29,963 nt of DNA from Prevotella sp. UBA1395 (GTDB lineage Bacteria > Bacteroidota > Bacteroidia > Bacteroidales > Bacteroidaceae): NCBI GenBank assembly GCA_002305235.1, contig DBQL01000080.1, forward strand, positions 10,079 through 40,041, read 5' to 3'. A program made the translations under genes and the position numbers. Positions 14,535 to 23,415 of this stretch are shown here, piece after piece. Numbering within the stretch: the stretch's first letter is position 1; each line of letters starts with the position of its first letter. Below the pieces are notes generated by a model. It searched no databases and was not told the origin of the DNA. It was given only the letters and a program-made list of their open reading frames with translations.

Positions 14535-17500
14535 TTACAGATTGATTTTCACACCGGCAACGAAAGAACGACTTTGGGCAATCTGACCGGCGTCGATGCC
14601 TTGTCCGATGACCGAGGTGGTCATGGAGAACTCGGGGTCGGAGCCAAGATACTTGCTCAGCGTGAACACATTGTTGGCCTGAATCCACACTTGCAGACCC
14701 TGCAGGAATGAGGAGCGCATGGGGATATCGTAGCTCAGCGTGATGGTCTTCAAACGGAGATATGAGCCATCTTCGATCCAACGGTCGCTGAACCGACTGT
14801 TGCCCATCGGGTCTTGGAAAGTGATGCGGGGCACTTCGGTAACCTGACCTTCCACCTGCCAGCGCGACAAGAGGTTTGTGGTCTGGTTCATGAACCGGCT
14901 GCCGCCCTCAAGCTGTGAGCGCAGATAGTTGTAAACATCGCCACCCATGCTATAATTGAAACGGGCATCGAGCTTGAAACGCTTGTAAGACAACGTGGTG
15001 AAGATGTTGCCATAGAGATCGGGGTTGGGGTCTCCGATAACGACACGGTCCTTGGCATCGATGGCGTGGTCGTTGTTCTGGTCTACGAAGATCATGTCGC
15101 CGGCCGCGAAGTAATGCTTGGTCACGCCATTGTCATCGAGCACATAGAGTGCGGCGTCATTGGCTTGCTCTGTGGTAGAGAAGACTCCGGCTGTTTGGTA
15201 ACCATAGAAGAGGTTGGCGGCCTGTCCCACCTGAGAGCGGATGTCGGCACCGTAAAGCTCGGTATCGATGAACTGCTTGCCGTCGGGCAACTCGGTAATC
15301 TTGTTCTTGTAATGGCCCACGCTGGCACCCATCTCCCATTGCCAATCCTTGAGAGACAACAGTTTGAACCCTACGCCGGCATCAAAGCCCGTATTCTCGA
15401 GCTTACCGCCATTGGACCAGTTGGCATCAAGGCCCGAAAGGAAGTTCAGGCTCTGCAGGGTGAGCAGGTCGCTGGTCCAACTCTTGTAGAAGTTGAAGTC
15501 GACATGTACCCGGTTGTCGAACAGGTTGGCCTGCAAGCCTGCATTGAAACGGCGGGTGGTCTCCCACTTGATCCCTGTGTTTCCGATGCCGTCGAGCGCA
15601 CGACTGGAGATGGCACTGAGGAAGAGTTTTGAGCGCAAATAGCTCCGGGCAGCGTAATAGTCGATATCGTCATTACCGCTGACATCGAAGCCGGTAGTCA
15701 GCCGAAGGTAGTTGATGGCTTTGATGCCGGCCATCCAAGGTTCGTTGCTGATTACCCATGATGCCTGTGCAGACGGGAAGATACCCCAAGACACGCCGGC
15801 GAGTTTCAACCCTCCGGCTTCCTTTCCGAAGCGAGAGGAGCTTTCGGCCGTGAGGTTGGCCTGCAGGAAATAGCGGCTCAGGTAGTCGTAATTGGCCTGT
15901 GCGTACCATGCCACCGAGTTCCAATTGTCATTGGTACCCGATGATGTGGCATTGAGCAAGCTGGAACTCATGAACGGGGTCTTGTCGCTACCGGTGTTAT
16001 AACCCAGCTGTGAGTTGAGGGTATAGTTTTCCCATTGTACGCGAGCACCGCCAAACAGTTGGATGTTGTGGGCATCATAACGGTTGTGCCAATCGACACG
16101 GGTGTCGCTCATGACCGAATTTTGCTTGGAGAACAATGAGCGCACCTCATTGGTGCGGTAGGCATTGACGTTCTTGACAAAATAAGACGGTACACCATTG
16201 ATAGGAATGTAATACTTCTCATTGGTGTTGATCAACGTGTAGCTGAAGTGCTCGCTGATGGAGAGATTCTTGTTGAAATCGAACTTGGGCTTTACGGAGA
16301 TGTTCAGCAAAGAGTTCTCAAAACGGTTCTTGTTTTCAGCGTCGGCATATTCATTGAGCGCAACGGGGTTGGCCAAACGATAGTTGTAATTGCTATACTC
16401 AGACAAAGCCTCATCCAAGTAACTCTCCGGCGTGATGTCATACTGGCTGTCGGAGAGCACTCCACGGCCATAGGCATACGGACTGAGGAACGGACTCTTG
16501 ACATAACCAAGGAACGACGGCGCGGTGGATGTACCTTCGGTATAATTCTCGGGTGCTCCATCATCACGAATATTGCGTGTGAGATTGGAGAACGAAGCGT
16601 CGAAGCGCACCGACAACCTGTCAATGAGGTTGATATCGGTATTGAATCGTATGTTCAGACGATTCATGTTGTTGTACTCCAAGACGCTGTTGGCCTGAGT
16701 ATAACCCACCGAAAGGTTATAGCTCGCGATGTTGTCACCTCCCTCTACATTGATGCCGTAGTTGGTGGTCAACGCATTGCGGTAGAGCATATCCTTCCAA
16801 TCGGTGTTGTTGTGATACTGCTTATAATAATAGTAGTCCTGATGCTCGTTGAGGAACTTGAACTCACGAATCTTGGTATCGGTCGTCTTGAGCATCTCGG
16901 AAGCATAGCCGCGATACTGGTCGGCATCCATCATCGAGATGAACTTGGGCAGCTGGGTCACCCCGGCCGATATGCTTGCCGTAATGCGCGTGGCCATGCT
17001 CTTGCTGCGACGGGTGTTGACGATAACCACGCCATTGGCTCCCTTGGCACCATAGAGTGCCGTACCATTGCGTATAACGGTGACATTATCGATGTCGGCC
17101 GGATTCAGATTGGTGAGAATGTCGTTGAAGAATCCGTCGTGGATCATCGTTCGGCCATACTGCTGGTCCATGACCACACCATCGACCACTACCAACGGCT
17201 GGGCGTTGACGTTGAGGGAGTTGAGTCCCTGAATGAATATGTTACTGCCAATGCCCGGCGTGCCGTTGCGTGACGTGGTGTAGGCGTAGGCGCCCAACTG
17301 CTTTTGGATTTCGTCCTTGATATTGACCGCACCCGTGTATTGGAAGTCGGATGCCGACTTGTCGTTACGCAGGCTTACCGCGTCTTGATAGTCGGGTGAG
17401 AAGTTTTTGGGATAGAGCGTGATGTCTTGCTGTTGTTCATCCTTGCCAAGTCCCATCTGAAAGGCGTTGGTGCTGGGGTTGGTGACCATGACAGCATTGA

Positions 17501-17825
17501 CGAAGACAGGAACCTTCAGTTCATACTCACCATTGTCATTGGTGAGCACACTGTAACCCTCGATGCCTACCGCACTGACCAGCGCACCCGACACGGGAGC
17601 ATGGCCGGCCGAACTGAGCACACGACCCTTGATGGTTCGTGTGGGGTAATCCTTTTTCTTGGCAACGACAGCCTTGCGCACGGTAGCTTCTATTTCGCTG
17701 CCACTCTCATCGTCCTGTGCCTGTGCCACAGTGGGGAATGCCGACATTCCCAAACATAAAGCACAGCAAGCTGCAGTCACCGGTATGGATGTCTTGTGAT
17801 AGAATATGATATTCTTAATTTTCAT
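14535..17825 (-). CDS. susC-like: SusC/RagA-like TonB-dependent transporter, second pair
   Basis: Outer-membrane beta-barrel pump for oligosaccharides, 1096 residues. The signal peptide ends near residue 36. A carboxypeptidase-regulatory-like sandwich spans about 64-140 (TIKGRVLSSAGHAPVSGALVSA). The plug is about 165-290 (IFIQGLNSLN, PLVVVDGVVMD, VTVIRNGTALYGAKGANGVV), followed by the barrel, with SusC signatures near the end (DRWIEDGSYLRLKTITLSYD, GDPNPDLYGN). There is no TonB box at the usual place between the sandwich and the plug. A similar stretch (EIEATVRKAVVAKKK, 44-58) sits before the sandwich instead. Expressed just before its SusD partner and after a two-FAS1 lipoprotein. Confidence 0.92.
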   Translation of the reverse strand: MKIKNIIFYHKTSIPVTAACCALCLGMSAFPTVAQAQDDESGSEIEATVRKAVVAKKKDYPTRTIKGRVLSSAGHAPVSGALVSAVGIEGYSVLTNDNGEYELKVPVFVNAVMVTNPSTNAFQMGLGKDEQQQDITLYPKNFSPDYQDAVSLRNDKSASDFQYTGAVNIKDEIQKQLGAYAYTTSRNGTPGIGSNIFIQGLNSLNVNAQPLVVVDGVVMDQQYGRTMIHDGFFNDILTNLNPADIDNVTVIRNGTALYGAKGANGVVIVNTRRSKSMATRITASISAGVTQLPKFISMMDADQYRGYASEMLKTTDTKIREFKFLNEHQDYYYYKQYHNNTDWKDMLYRNALTTNYGINVEGGDNIASYNLSVGYTQANSVLEYNNMNRLNIRFNTDINLIDRLSVRFDASFSNLTRNIRDDGAPENYTEGTSTAPSFLGYVKSPFLSPYAYGRGVLSDSQYDITPESYLDEALSEYSNYNYRLANPVALNEYADAENKNRFENSLLNISVKPKFDFNKNLSISEHFSYTLINTNEKYYIPINGVPSYFVKNVNAYRTNEVRSLFSKQNSVMSDTRVDWHNRYDAHNIQLFGGARVQWENYTLNSQLGYNTGSDKTPFMSSSLLNATSSGTNDNWNSVAWYAQANYDYLSRYFLQANLTAESSSRFGKEAGGLKLAGVSWGIFPSAQASWVISNEPWMAGIKAINYLRLTTGFDVSGNDDIDYYAARSYLRSKLFLSAISSRALDGIGNTGIKWETTRRFNAGLQANLFDNRVHVDFNFYKSWTSDLLTLQSLNFLSGLDANWSNGGKLENTGFDAGVGFKLLSLKDWQWEMGASVGHYKNKITELPDGKQFIDTELYGADIRSQVGQAANLFYGYQTAGVFSTTEQANDAALYVLDDNGVTKHYFAAGDMIFVDQNNDHAIDAKDRVVIGDPNPDLYGNIFTTLSYKRFKLDARFNYSMGGDVYNYLRSQLEGGSRFMNQTTNLLSRWQVEGQVTEVPRITFQDPMGNSRFSDRWIEDGSYLRLKTITLSYDIPMRSSFLQGLQVWIQANNVFTLSKYLGSDPEFSMTTSVIGQGIDAGQIAQSRSFVAGVKINL

Positions 17826-17856
17826 ATTGCATGTTTTTGAAGATGGTGAATAGAAG

Positions 17857-19539
17857 TTAGTCCTCGTGCGGTTTGAAGATGATACAGTCTAAACGAAGAA
17901 TACGATTGTATGCGCCGCTTCTCACCTCGCTATTGCTTACGCGGGTGTCGACAATAATCTTCACTTGGGGGGTGATGTTATCGCCCCAAGAGCAGAACGG
18001 AACCTTGATATTGCTGGCTACAAGGAATGTATCCACGGCATCGGGAGTGGTCTCCAAACGGGTTTGGAGATTGATCCAGTTGCGCGAGTTGATGGGGTCG
18101 CCATTCTCGTCATTGTAACTCATGCGAACACGGAACTTGGTAGGCAACCGCTCTGTTGTCGAGGCCAAGGTGTCGGCAGCCAAAGCGGGAGCCGTGACCA
18201 TATAGATATCATAGCCGGCATTGGACAGCACGTTGGGAATGTTGAACACAGCCATCGTGTTGCTGGACGCTCCGGCCGGCAGAATGGTCGCGAAGGAGTT
18301 GCTCGACAATTTGCCATAGAACGGGTTGCGAGACTGCACATTGACGATGGTGAGAGGTGCCTGTGTAGAGAGCTTGTCTACGGAGTCGAGACGCTGGCTG
18401 CTCTCTCCCTCGGCAAGAATGGTCTGGAAGAAGGTCTGCTTCTTGTCGATATGCCAGTTGGCAGCTTTCATCACCTGACCGTTACTGGTCACGGTATTCT
18501 CTGTGCCGTCAAATACTCCACCTGTTGCCAAGGGCTTGTCATATTGGTAATACTTGGCATCGTATGTGCCGTAAGTTCTCAGTCTTCTCAAGTATGATAC
18601 GGCATTGACCGACATGGCAGAGTCTTGGATCACGGCATCGGTATTCTTCGTGCGGCTGAACACGGTGCCATAGAGCAAGGCCATGCGGGCGTTGGCGTGG
18701 GAAAGAGAGTCGCGCTTGTTGACCTTTTTGTCATACCGGAAATACTGTTGGTATTCTGTCACGAGCTTATTCCACACGTCGTTCGTAGGCACGACCATCC
18801 AATAGGTACTGTCTTCATCATTGATCAGACCGAGACGATCGAACAGCTCGTTCTCGAGCGTGACCACGGAGTCGAGATAAACGGTCTTTCCATTGACAAT
18901 TCCGCCCGGCACACTCGCCGCCTCATCGAATGAATACTTGTTGTAAGAATACATGAAATTGGCCACGGAGTCAAGGTCGGCATCCTTCCTCAGACGCTCA
19001 AAGATATTGGGGAAATAATCTACTTTATTGCTCAAGGTGAACAGCACGCCGTTGCCATAGTGCTGATTGGTGGTGAGCATGTTCTGACCACCGAAGGTGT
19101 TGGCGGTGAGATTGATATACTTACCGTTCATCATCACGATGGCATCATTGCTGGCACTTGACACCGAGTAATTGTACAACGCGATGTGATTCTGAACAAA
19201 CTCCTTAATCGCACTGTTATCACGGTCTTTGATGTTGCGCGCCTTCTCCTGATGGTACACTTCGATGATCGAGTCGGCTTGGGCTTCCGTGAAGTGGTCG
19301 TTGGTCGGAGCAAACACGGTGAACACCTGCTTGCCTACTAAGGTAGTGTCGTAGCCACAGGCTTTCACCACCTTGGCAAAGTTTGACAGGTTAGCATCCG
19401 AGGAGATGGCGGTCCAAAGATCTCCTTGGCCGGCAGCGGGCACGTCATAGTGCTCGTTCCAATCATCGGAACAACCCATGAAGGCCAGCGCAATAACCAT
19501 TGCGCCCAAGGCCTTCTTGTATATATTAAAACATTTCAT
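17857..19539 (-). CDS. two-FAS1 (fasciclin) surface lipoprotein
   Basis: 560 residues with lipobox AFMGC (Cys23) and mature start C-S-D-D-W. Fasciclin repeat 1 is about residues 45-195, with NLSNFAKVVKACGY and the signature VFTVFAPTNDHF. Repeat 2 begins near 205 with DSVANFMYSYNKYSF and YWMVVPTNDVW. The C-terminal part (about 400-560) is beta-rich and not recognised. FAS1 domains mediate adhesion to proteins or glycans. Placed in a SusCD operon, with a likely surface lipoprotein signal, this protein probably does the job of SusE/SusF-type glycan-binding lipoproteins. It lies 33 bp after the previous FAS1 gene and 31 bp before SusC. Confidence 0.82.
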   Translation of the reverse strand: MKCFNIYKKALGAMVIALAFMGCSDDWNEHYDVPAAGQGDLWTAISSDANLSNFAKVVKACGYDTTLVGKQVFTVFAPTNDHFTEAQADSIIEVYHQEKARNIKDRDNSAIKEFVQNHIALYNYSVSSASNDAIVMMNGKYINLTANTFGGQNMLTTNQHYGNGVLFTLSNKVDYFPNIFERLRKDADLDSVANFMYSYNKYSFDEAASVPGGIVNGKTVYLDSVVTLENELFDRLGLINDEDSTYWMVVPTNDVWNKLVTEYQQYFRYDKKVNKRDSLSHANARMALLYGTVFSRTKNTDAVIQDSAMSVNAVSYLRRLRTYGTYDAKYYQYDKPLATGGVFDGTENTVTSNGQVMKAANWHIDKKQTFFQTILAEGESSQRLDSVDKLSTQAPLTIVNVQSRNPFYGKLSSNSFATILPAGASSNTMAVFNIPNVLSNAGYDIYMVTAPALAADTLASTTERLPTKFRVRMSYNDENGDPINSRNWINLQTRLETTPDAVDTFLVASNIKVPFCSWGDNITPQVKIIVDTRVSNSEVRSGAYNRILRLDCIIFKPHED

Positions 19540-19572
19540 ATCGATTTGATCTTTTTTGAATATCGGTTGCGA

Positions 19573-21645
19573 TTACAGGTCGGTTTCCATCTGACCGGCC
19601 TCGGTCACGCCATAAACACTCTTGGGAACAATCTCAAAATAGTCCATCATGAACTCATTGTTGTTGCCCAACTTGGAAGAAGAGGTACAACGAATGCGCA
19701 GGTAATGGTCTTTCTTGGGGTTGATGTGCACTTGGCAAAGCACCAAACGATAAGTACGGGGGTTGTCGACAAACTCGTTGATCACCGATCCGTTGGAGTG
19801 GTAACCACCGTATGCACCACGATAATACCCCAAGTTTTTCAGCATCTTCTGGTCTTCGGCCTTCTCCTCATCGGTCATCTTAGACCATGCTTTGGTACCA
19901 AATTTATTTCCAAGAATAGACTCATCGGTCAATCGCTTGCGCATGTCGACAGGAATTCCCTGTGGCTTGCCATCGAAATAGACCTGTGCCACACCACGCG
20001 TGTCGAGCGCGCAGAAGCCCAAGCGCAACTGATACTCACCCTCGTAAGGTACGGGGGGGATGCGGAACTCAAAGTCGTAGTCGCCAAAGAGGTTGAACTC
20101 GTCTCCCTCGTATGACCAGAAGTTCCAGTGGGGACGACGATATACAAGCGTACCGTTGCCCTTCATGGTCACATTGTCGAGATAACCGTTGGGGAAATAG
20201 TAGTTCTTACCGTTCTTGTATGTTTGGTCGGCCTTGCTGCTTTCGTCATCTTTGGTCGGGTCGCCGTTGAGTCGCATGTTCATGGTCATCACCTCGGGGA
20301 AGATGGTGGCAAAGTCCATGCGGATGCGATCGTTCATCACCTTGTTCTGGGTATCGTAGTTGAAGGATACCACGTCGGTGACATAGAAGTAGCGTCCGTT
20401 GGGTGCATCCTGTGTGTATTTGTCTTCGACGGTGGGAAGAATCCTCGCTCCCTCGATGGCATACTTGTCATCCACACGACGGTTGATGTAGCGTTGTCCC
20501 AAGATGCCGGAACCCACATACTGGCGTACGGTGAGTTGCTCAAACTTCATCATGGTGCGCGGCAACATGGTCTCATACCAGTCGTTGGGGTTCATCTTGT
20601 CGGTCTTGATGCCGATGGCACCATCCACGATGCCCTGATGAAGCTCCAACGGTGTAATCTTGTTCCATCCAATGACATCACGGGTAAGGATGTGATAGGC
20701 GATGAACATGTTCAACGGATTGTAACGGTCGGTCAGCTTGTCGAAGCCGTGCGCGGCCTGATAGTCGGCATCGTTGCCAAACACGGGGTCATAGAGCTTG
20801 CATGCCAAATCGTAAAGGGCACGCACGGTGCCGTTTGCTGTGGAGATGCCCTGTTCGGCCAACTTGGCAGAAAGCAGGCTGTCGGGCTCGACAAATACGG
20901 TGTAGCCATACTTCTTCTCCTCGGGAGCCAACGCGATCTCGTGCCAAAAGTCGGAAGTATAGGTATAACCGGGTCTGTTCTTGCCAACATAAGACTCGTC
21001 TTTCACCTTGATAAGCGAGTCGCGCAAGCCGGTTGCCAGCAAACCGCTGTAAAACATACTGATCTTGTCGTTCTCTTTGAGAATGTCGGCAATGGAGCTG
21101 TTGGAGTTCTCCAACAACACCGTGATGGGTTGTACAATACCGTTCTCGACGGAGTCGTCTTTCAATTCGAAGATGATATGCGACATACGATTAAGCTCCA
21201 CCACCGAGTTCTGATTGGAGTCTGTGGTGTGCGTGATCTGGATATATCGCTTGTTCATATTGGCCGTGTTCAGCGTACCGTCGTTCATCTCGATGGTGGC
21301 ATACATATTGCCCACGAGATGACTGCACGCTATGGTGTCACACTCTTCCTTGGTGAGATCTTCCACAGATGCGATTCCCTTCTTCTTGAGATATGTACGA
21401 ACCACATCGTTTGACGGAAGGAAGCAGGTGTAGTGGCCGTATGCCGACAGAATATCCATCAGGCCGGCCTGCTTCACAATGTAAGCGAAGTCACTGTACT
21501 GCGGACGACTGGTGATGTAATCACTCATCATTTCGCCCGTAAAGGTGTAATAGTTTTCTGCACCGGGATCGTCCGAACAGCCGGTAAACCCAAGACTGCC
21601 CAAAGCACAGATGGCGCAGAGTATGAAATATCTTAAACGTTTCAT
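19573..21645 (-). CDS. two-FAS1 (fasciclin) surface lipoprotein with C-terminal beta domain
   Basis: 690 residues, lipobox GFTGC (Cys23), mature start C-S-D-D-P. Fasciclin repeat 1 begins near 45 (YSDFAYIVKQAGLMDIL) with signature YTCFLPSNDVV. Repeat 2 begins near 182 (SSIADILKENDKISMFYSGL) with YTVFVEPDSLL. The last 200 residues form a separate beta-sandwich-like domain (FEFRIPPVPYEGEYQLRLGF, VAQVYFDGKPQGI, HYLRIRCTS, MMDYFEIVP). This looks like a ligand-binding or carbohydrate-binding module; I do not name the family. Repeated GCSDD ends and the shared layout make it a paralogue of the neighbouring FAS1 genes. It lies 33 bp after SusD. Confidence 0.82.
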   Translation of the reverse strand: MKRLRYFILCAICALGSLGFTGCSDDPGAENYYTFTGEMMSDYITSRPQYSDFAYIVKQAGLMDILSAYGHYTCFLPSNDVVRTYLKKKGIASVEDLTKEECDTIACSHLVGNMYATIEMNDGTLNTANMNKRYIQITHTTDSNQNSVVELNRMSHIIFELKDDSVENGIVQPITVLLENSNSSIADILKENDKISMFYSGLLATGLRDSLIKVKDESYVGKNRPGYTYTSDFWHEIALAPEEKKYGYTVFVEPDSLLSAKLAEQGISTANGTVRALYDLACKLYDPVFGNDADYQAAHGFDKLTDRYNPLNMFIAYHILTRDVIGWNKITPLELHQGIVDGAIGIKTDKMNPNDWYETMLPRTMMKFEQLTVRQYVGSGILGQRYINRRVDDKYAIEGARILPTVEDKYTQDAPNGRYFYVTDVVSFNYDTQNKVMNDRIRMDFATIFPEVMTMNMRLNGDPTKDDESSKADQTYKNGKNYYFPNGYLDNVTMKGNGTLVYRRPHWNFWSYEGDEFNLFGDYDFEFRIPPVPYEGEYQLRLGFCALDTRGVAQVYFDGKPQGIPVDMRKRLTDESILGNKFGTKAWSKMTDEEKAEDQKMLKNLGYYRGAYGGYHSNGSVINEFVDNPRTYRLVLCQVHINPKKDHYLRIRCTSSSKLGNNNEFMMDYFEIVPKSVYGVTEAGQMETDL

Positions 21646-21678
21646 AGTGTTGTCTATATTAATATAGGTGCATGAACC

Positions 21679-23400
21679 TTATTTTGTCTTGTCATAATTG
21701 CCGTTCTCACCGCTGCCAAAGGCCGGATTCTGGGTGAGGTTCTTATTAACCTTCAACTCATCGACATTGTAAGGCCAGTAGATGGCATCCATCTTGGCCA
21801 ATTTATCCTGTATGGCGGAGGTGTTGGAAGTGAACTTTTGAAGTACCTGATTGGAGAGATACTTCGTGTTTCCGTCTCGACGTGAGCGACGAACGAGATC
21901 ATACCATCTCTTGCCCTCAAACATCAGCTCGCGATGTCGCTCCTCCATCACAAGATCTTCCATAGCCGTCTTGGTGGCATAGCTCTTAGGATCAAGCGTA
22001 TCTTTCAATACGGATTGGCAGAGCGAGCGCTTGTTCACGGCCGTCACAAGAGAGAAAGCAGAGTTCAGGTAGCTTTGGTCTTGCTCTGAAAGTTCCTGCG
22101 CATTGCTCATCAGCTGGGTCAGGGCCTCGGCCTTCATCAGCATGATGTCGGTGAGTCGATAGAATATCCAGTTGCTCTTGTTCAGTTTCTCACTGTATAA
22201 ACCCGAATACGACACCGAAGGAGGCGTACTTGTAAAATAGATCGTCGAGTTTTGGTAAACATACTTTCCGATCATATTGCTCATCACGTTTTCATAATAA
22301 CGGGCATCATACTTGTTCTTGAACACCTTGAAAATGGAAGAGGTGACATCATCGACGATATAACTTGCCGGAGAGGCATAGCCCATAGTGAGCACTCCAC
22401 TTCTGTTGAAGCCGTAGCAAAGATTCACGCCTCCATTGCTGGGCATGTTGTCAGACGGCATAAAGGTCAACTCCAAGATACTCTCCGAGCTGTTGCCCGT
22501 ACCAAAGATTTGGGAATAGGCATTGCCATAGATCAAACCCGAGGTGTATGCCTCGCCGATCAATGGATACCCGCCAAACTTGCTATAATCGGTGGTGGAA
22601 TAGCTATTGCGTTGCCTTTCCTCTGCCTGCTTCTTCTTGGCATTGATCACCATGTCGGCATATTGGATGCACTTCTGATAATCTTGTTTCCAAAGATACA
22701 TCTCACAAAGCATTGCCCAAATGGCCTCTTTGGTGATACGGCTTGTCTGATACAGCTTCTCGGTATCTGTTCCCGAGGGATAAGTCTCCACGGCATCATC
22801 CTTAACCCTTTCCAAATCGGTGATGAGACTGTCGAGCACATTATCAAAACTTGTGGCGGGCAGGTCCATCACCTGATCATCATCGGTGAAAGCCACCGTT
22901 GAATAAGGTACGTCACGGAAGGTGCGGATCAGGTAGAAATAGCAAAGCGAACGCAGAGCGGTCACCTCGGCAATGTCTGCTTTCAGCTCGCTTTCGCCAA
23001 AGTTAGGGTCTTTGGCGGCAACCTGCGGTGAATACTTGATAATTGTGTTACAACGGTTGATGATGTTATAGAACTGGTCCCATGTGGTATAATAGTTGGA
23101 TGCGGTAAGATTTTCTTTCAAAACACTCTCCAAGTTGACATCCTTGTCGAGATTTTGTCCGCGAGAGATGTTATCACTCCGAAACTCACCCCATATCATC
23201 ATGCGCATCATCATGTTGTCAGACTGCATGCCCGAGTAGCATCCGAAGATCATTCCGTCTACGTCTGCCTTCTCGTTCCAAAACTTCTCGAGAATGATCT
23301 CGTTCTGCGGTTCTATCTCAAGAAAATCACTACATGAGGATAATCCCAAGAGCATGCAGGTCGAAGCAATGATATGATAAAATATATTTTTACGTTTCAT
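21679..23400 (-). CDS. susD-like: SusD/RagB-like glycan-binding lipoprotein of the first SusCD pair
   Basis: 573 residues, signal MKRKNIFYHIIASTCMLLGL with lipobox LSSC (Cys23) and mature start C-S-D-F-L-E-I-E-P, the classical SusD opening. Helical repeats include WDQFYNIINRCNTIIKY and EVTALRSLCYFYLIRTFRDVP. The conserved end VMEERHRELMFEGKRWYDLVR is the most typical family signature. It binds the polymer at the cell surface and closes the SusC pore. It sits 15 bp after its SusC and 33 bp before a FAS1 gene. Family assignment is firm; the glycan is not determined by the sequence. Confidence 0.95.
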   Translation of the reverse strand: MKRKNIFYHIIASTCMLLGLSSCSDFLEIEPQNEIILEKFWNEKADVDGMIFGCYSGMQSDNMMMRMMIWGEFRSDNISRGQNLDKDVNLESVLKENLTASNYYTTWDQFYNIINRCNTIIKYSPQVAAKDPNFGESELKADIAEVTALRSLCYFYLIRTFRDVPYSTVAFTDDDQVMDLPATSFDNVLDSLITDLERVKDDAVETYPSGTDTEKLYQTSRITKEAIWAMLCEMYLWKQDYQKCIQYADMVINAKKKQAEERQRNSYSTTDYSKFGGYPLIGEAYTSGLIYGNAYSQIFGTGNSSESILELTFMPSDNMPSNGGVNLCYGFNRSGVLTMGYASPASYIVDDVTSSIFKVFKNKYDARYYENVMSNMIGKYVYQNSTIYFTSTPPSVSYSGLYSEKLNKSNWIFYRLTDIMLMKAEALTQLMSNAQELSEQDQSYLNSAFSLVTAVNKRSLCQSVLKDTLDPKSYATKTAMEDLVMEERHRELMFEGKRWYDLVRRSRRDGNTKYLSNQVLQKFTSNTSAIQDKLAKMDAIYWPYNVDELKVNKNLTQNPAFGSGENGNYDKTK

Positions 23401-23415
23401 AATCGTCTATATGTT

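Noticed and set aside
16248..17273. 341-codon plus-strand open frame opposite the second SusC
   Set aside because: Antisense shadow of a firm SusC gene; Ile/Val/Gly/His-rich product with no recognisable motif.
20128..21414. 428-codon plus-strand open frame opposite a FAS1 gene
   Set aside because: Antisense shadow with low-complexity His/Val/Gly composition and no domain or ribosome site.
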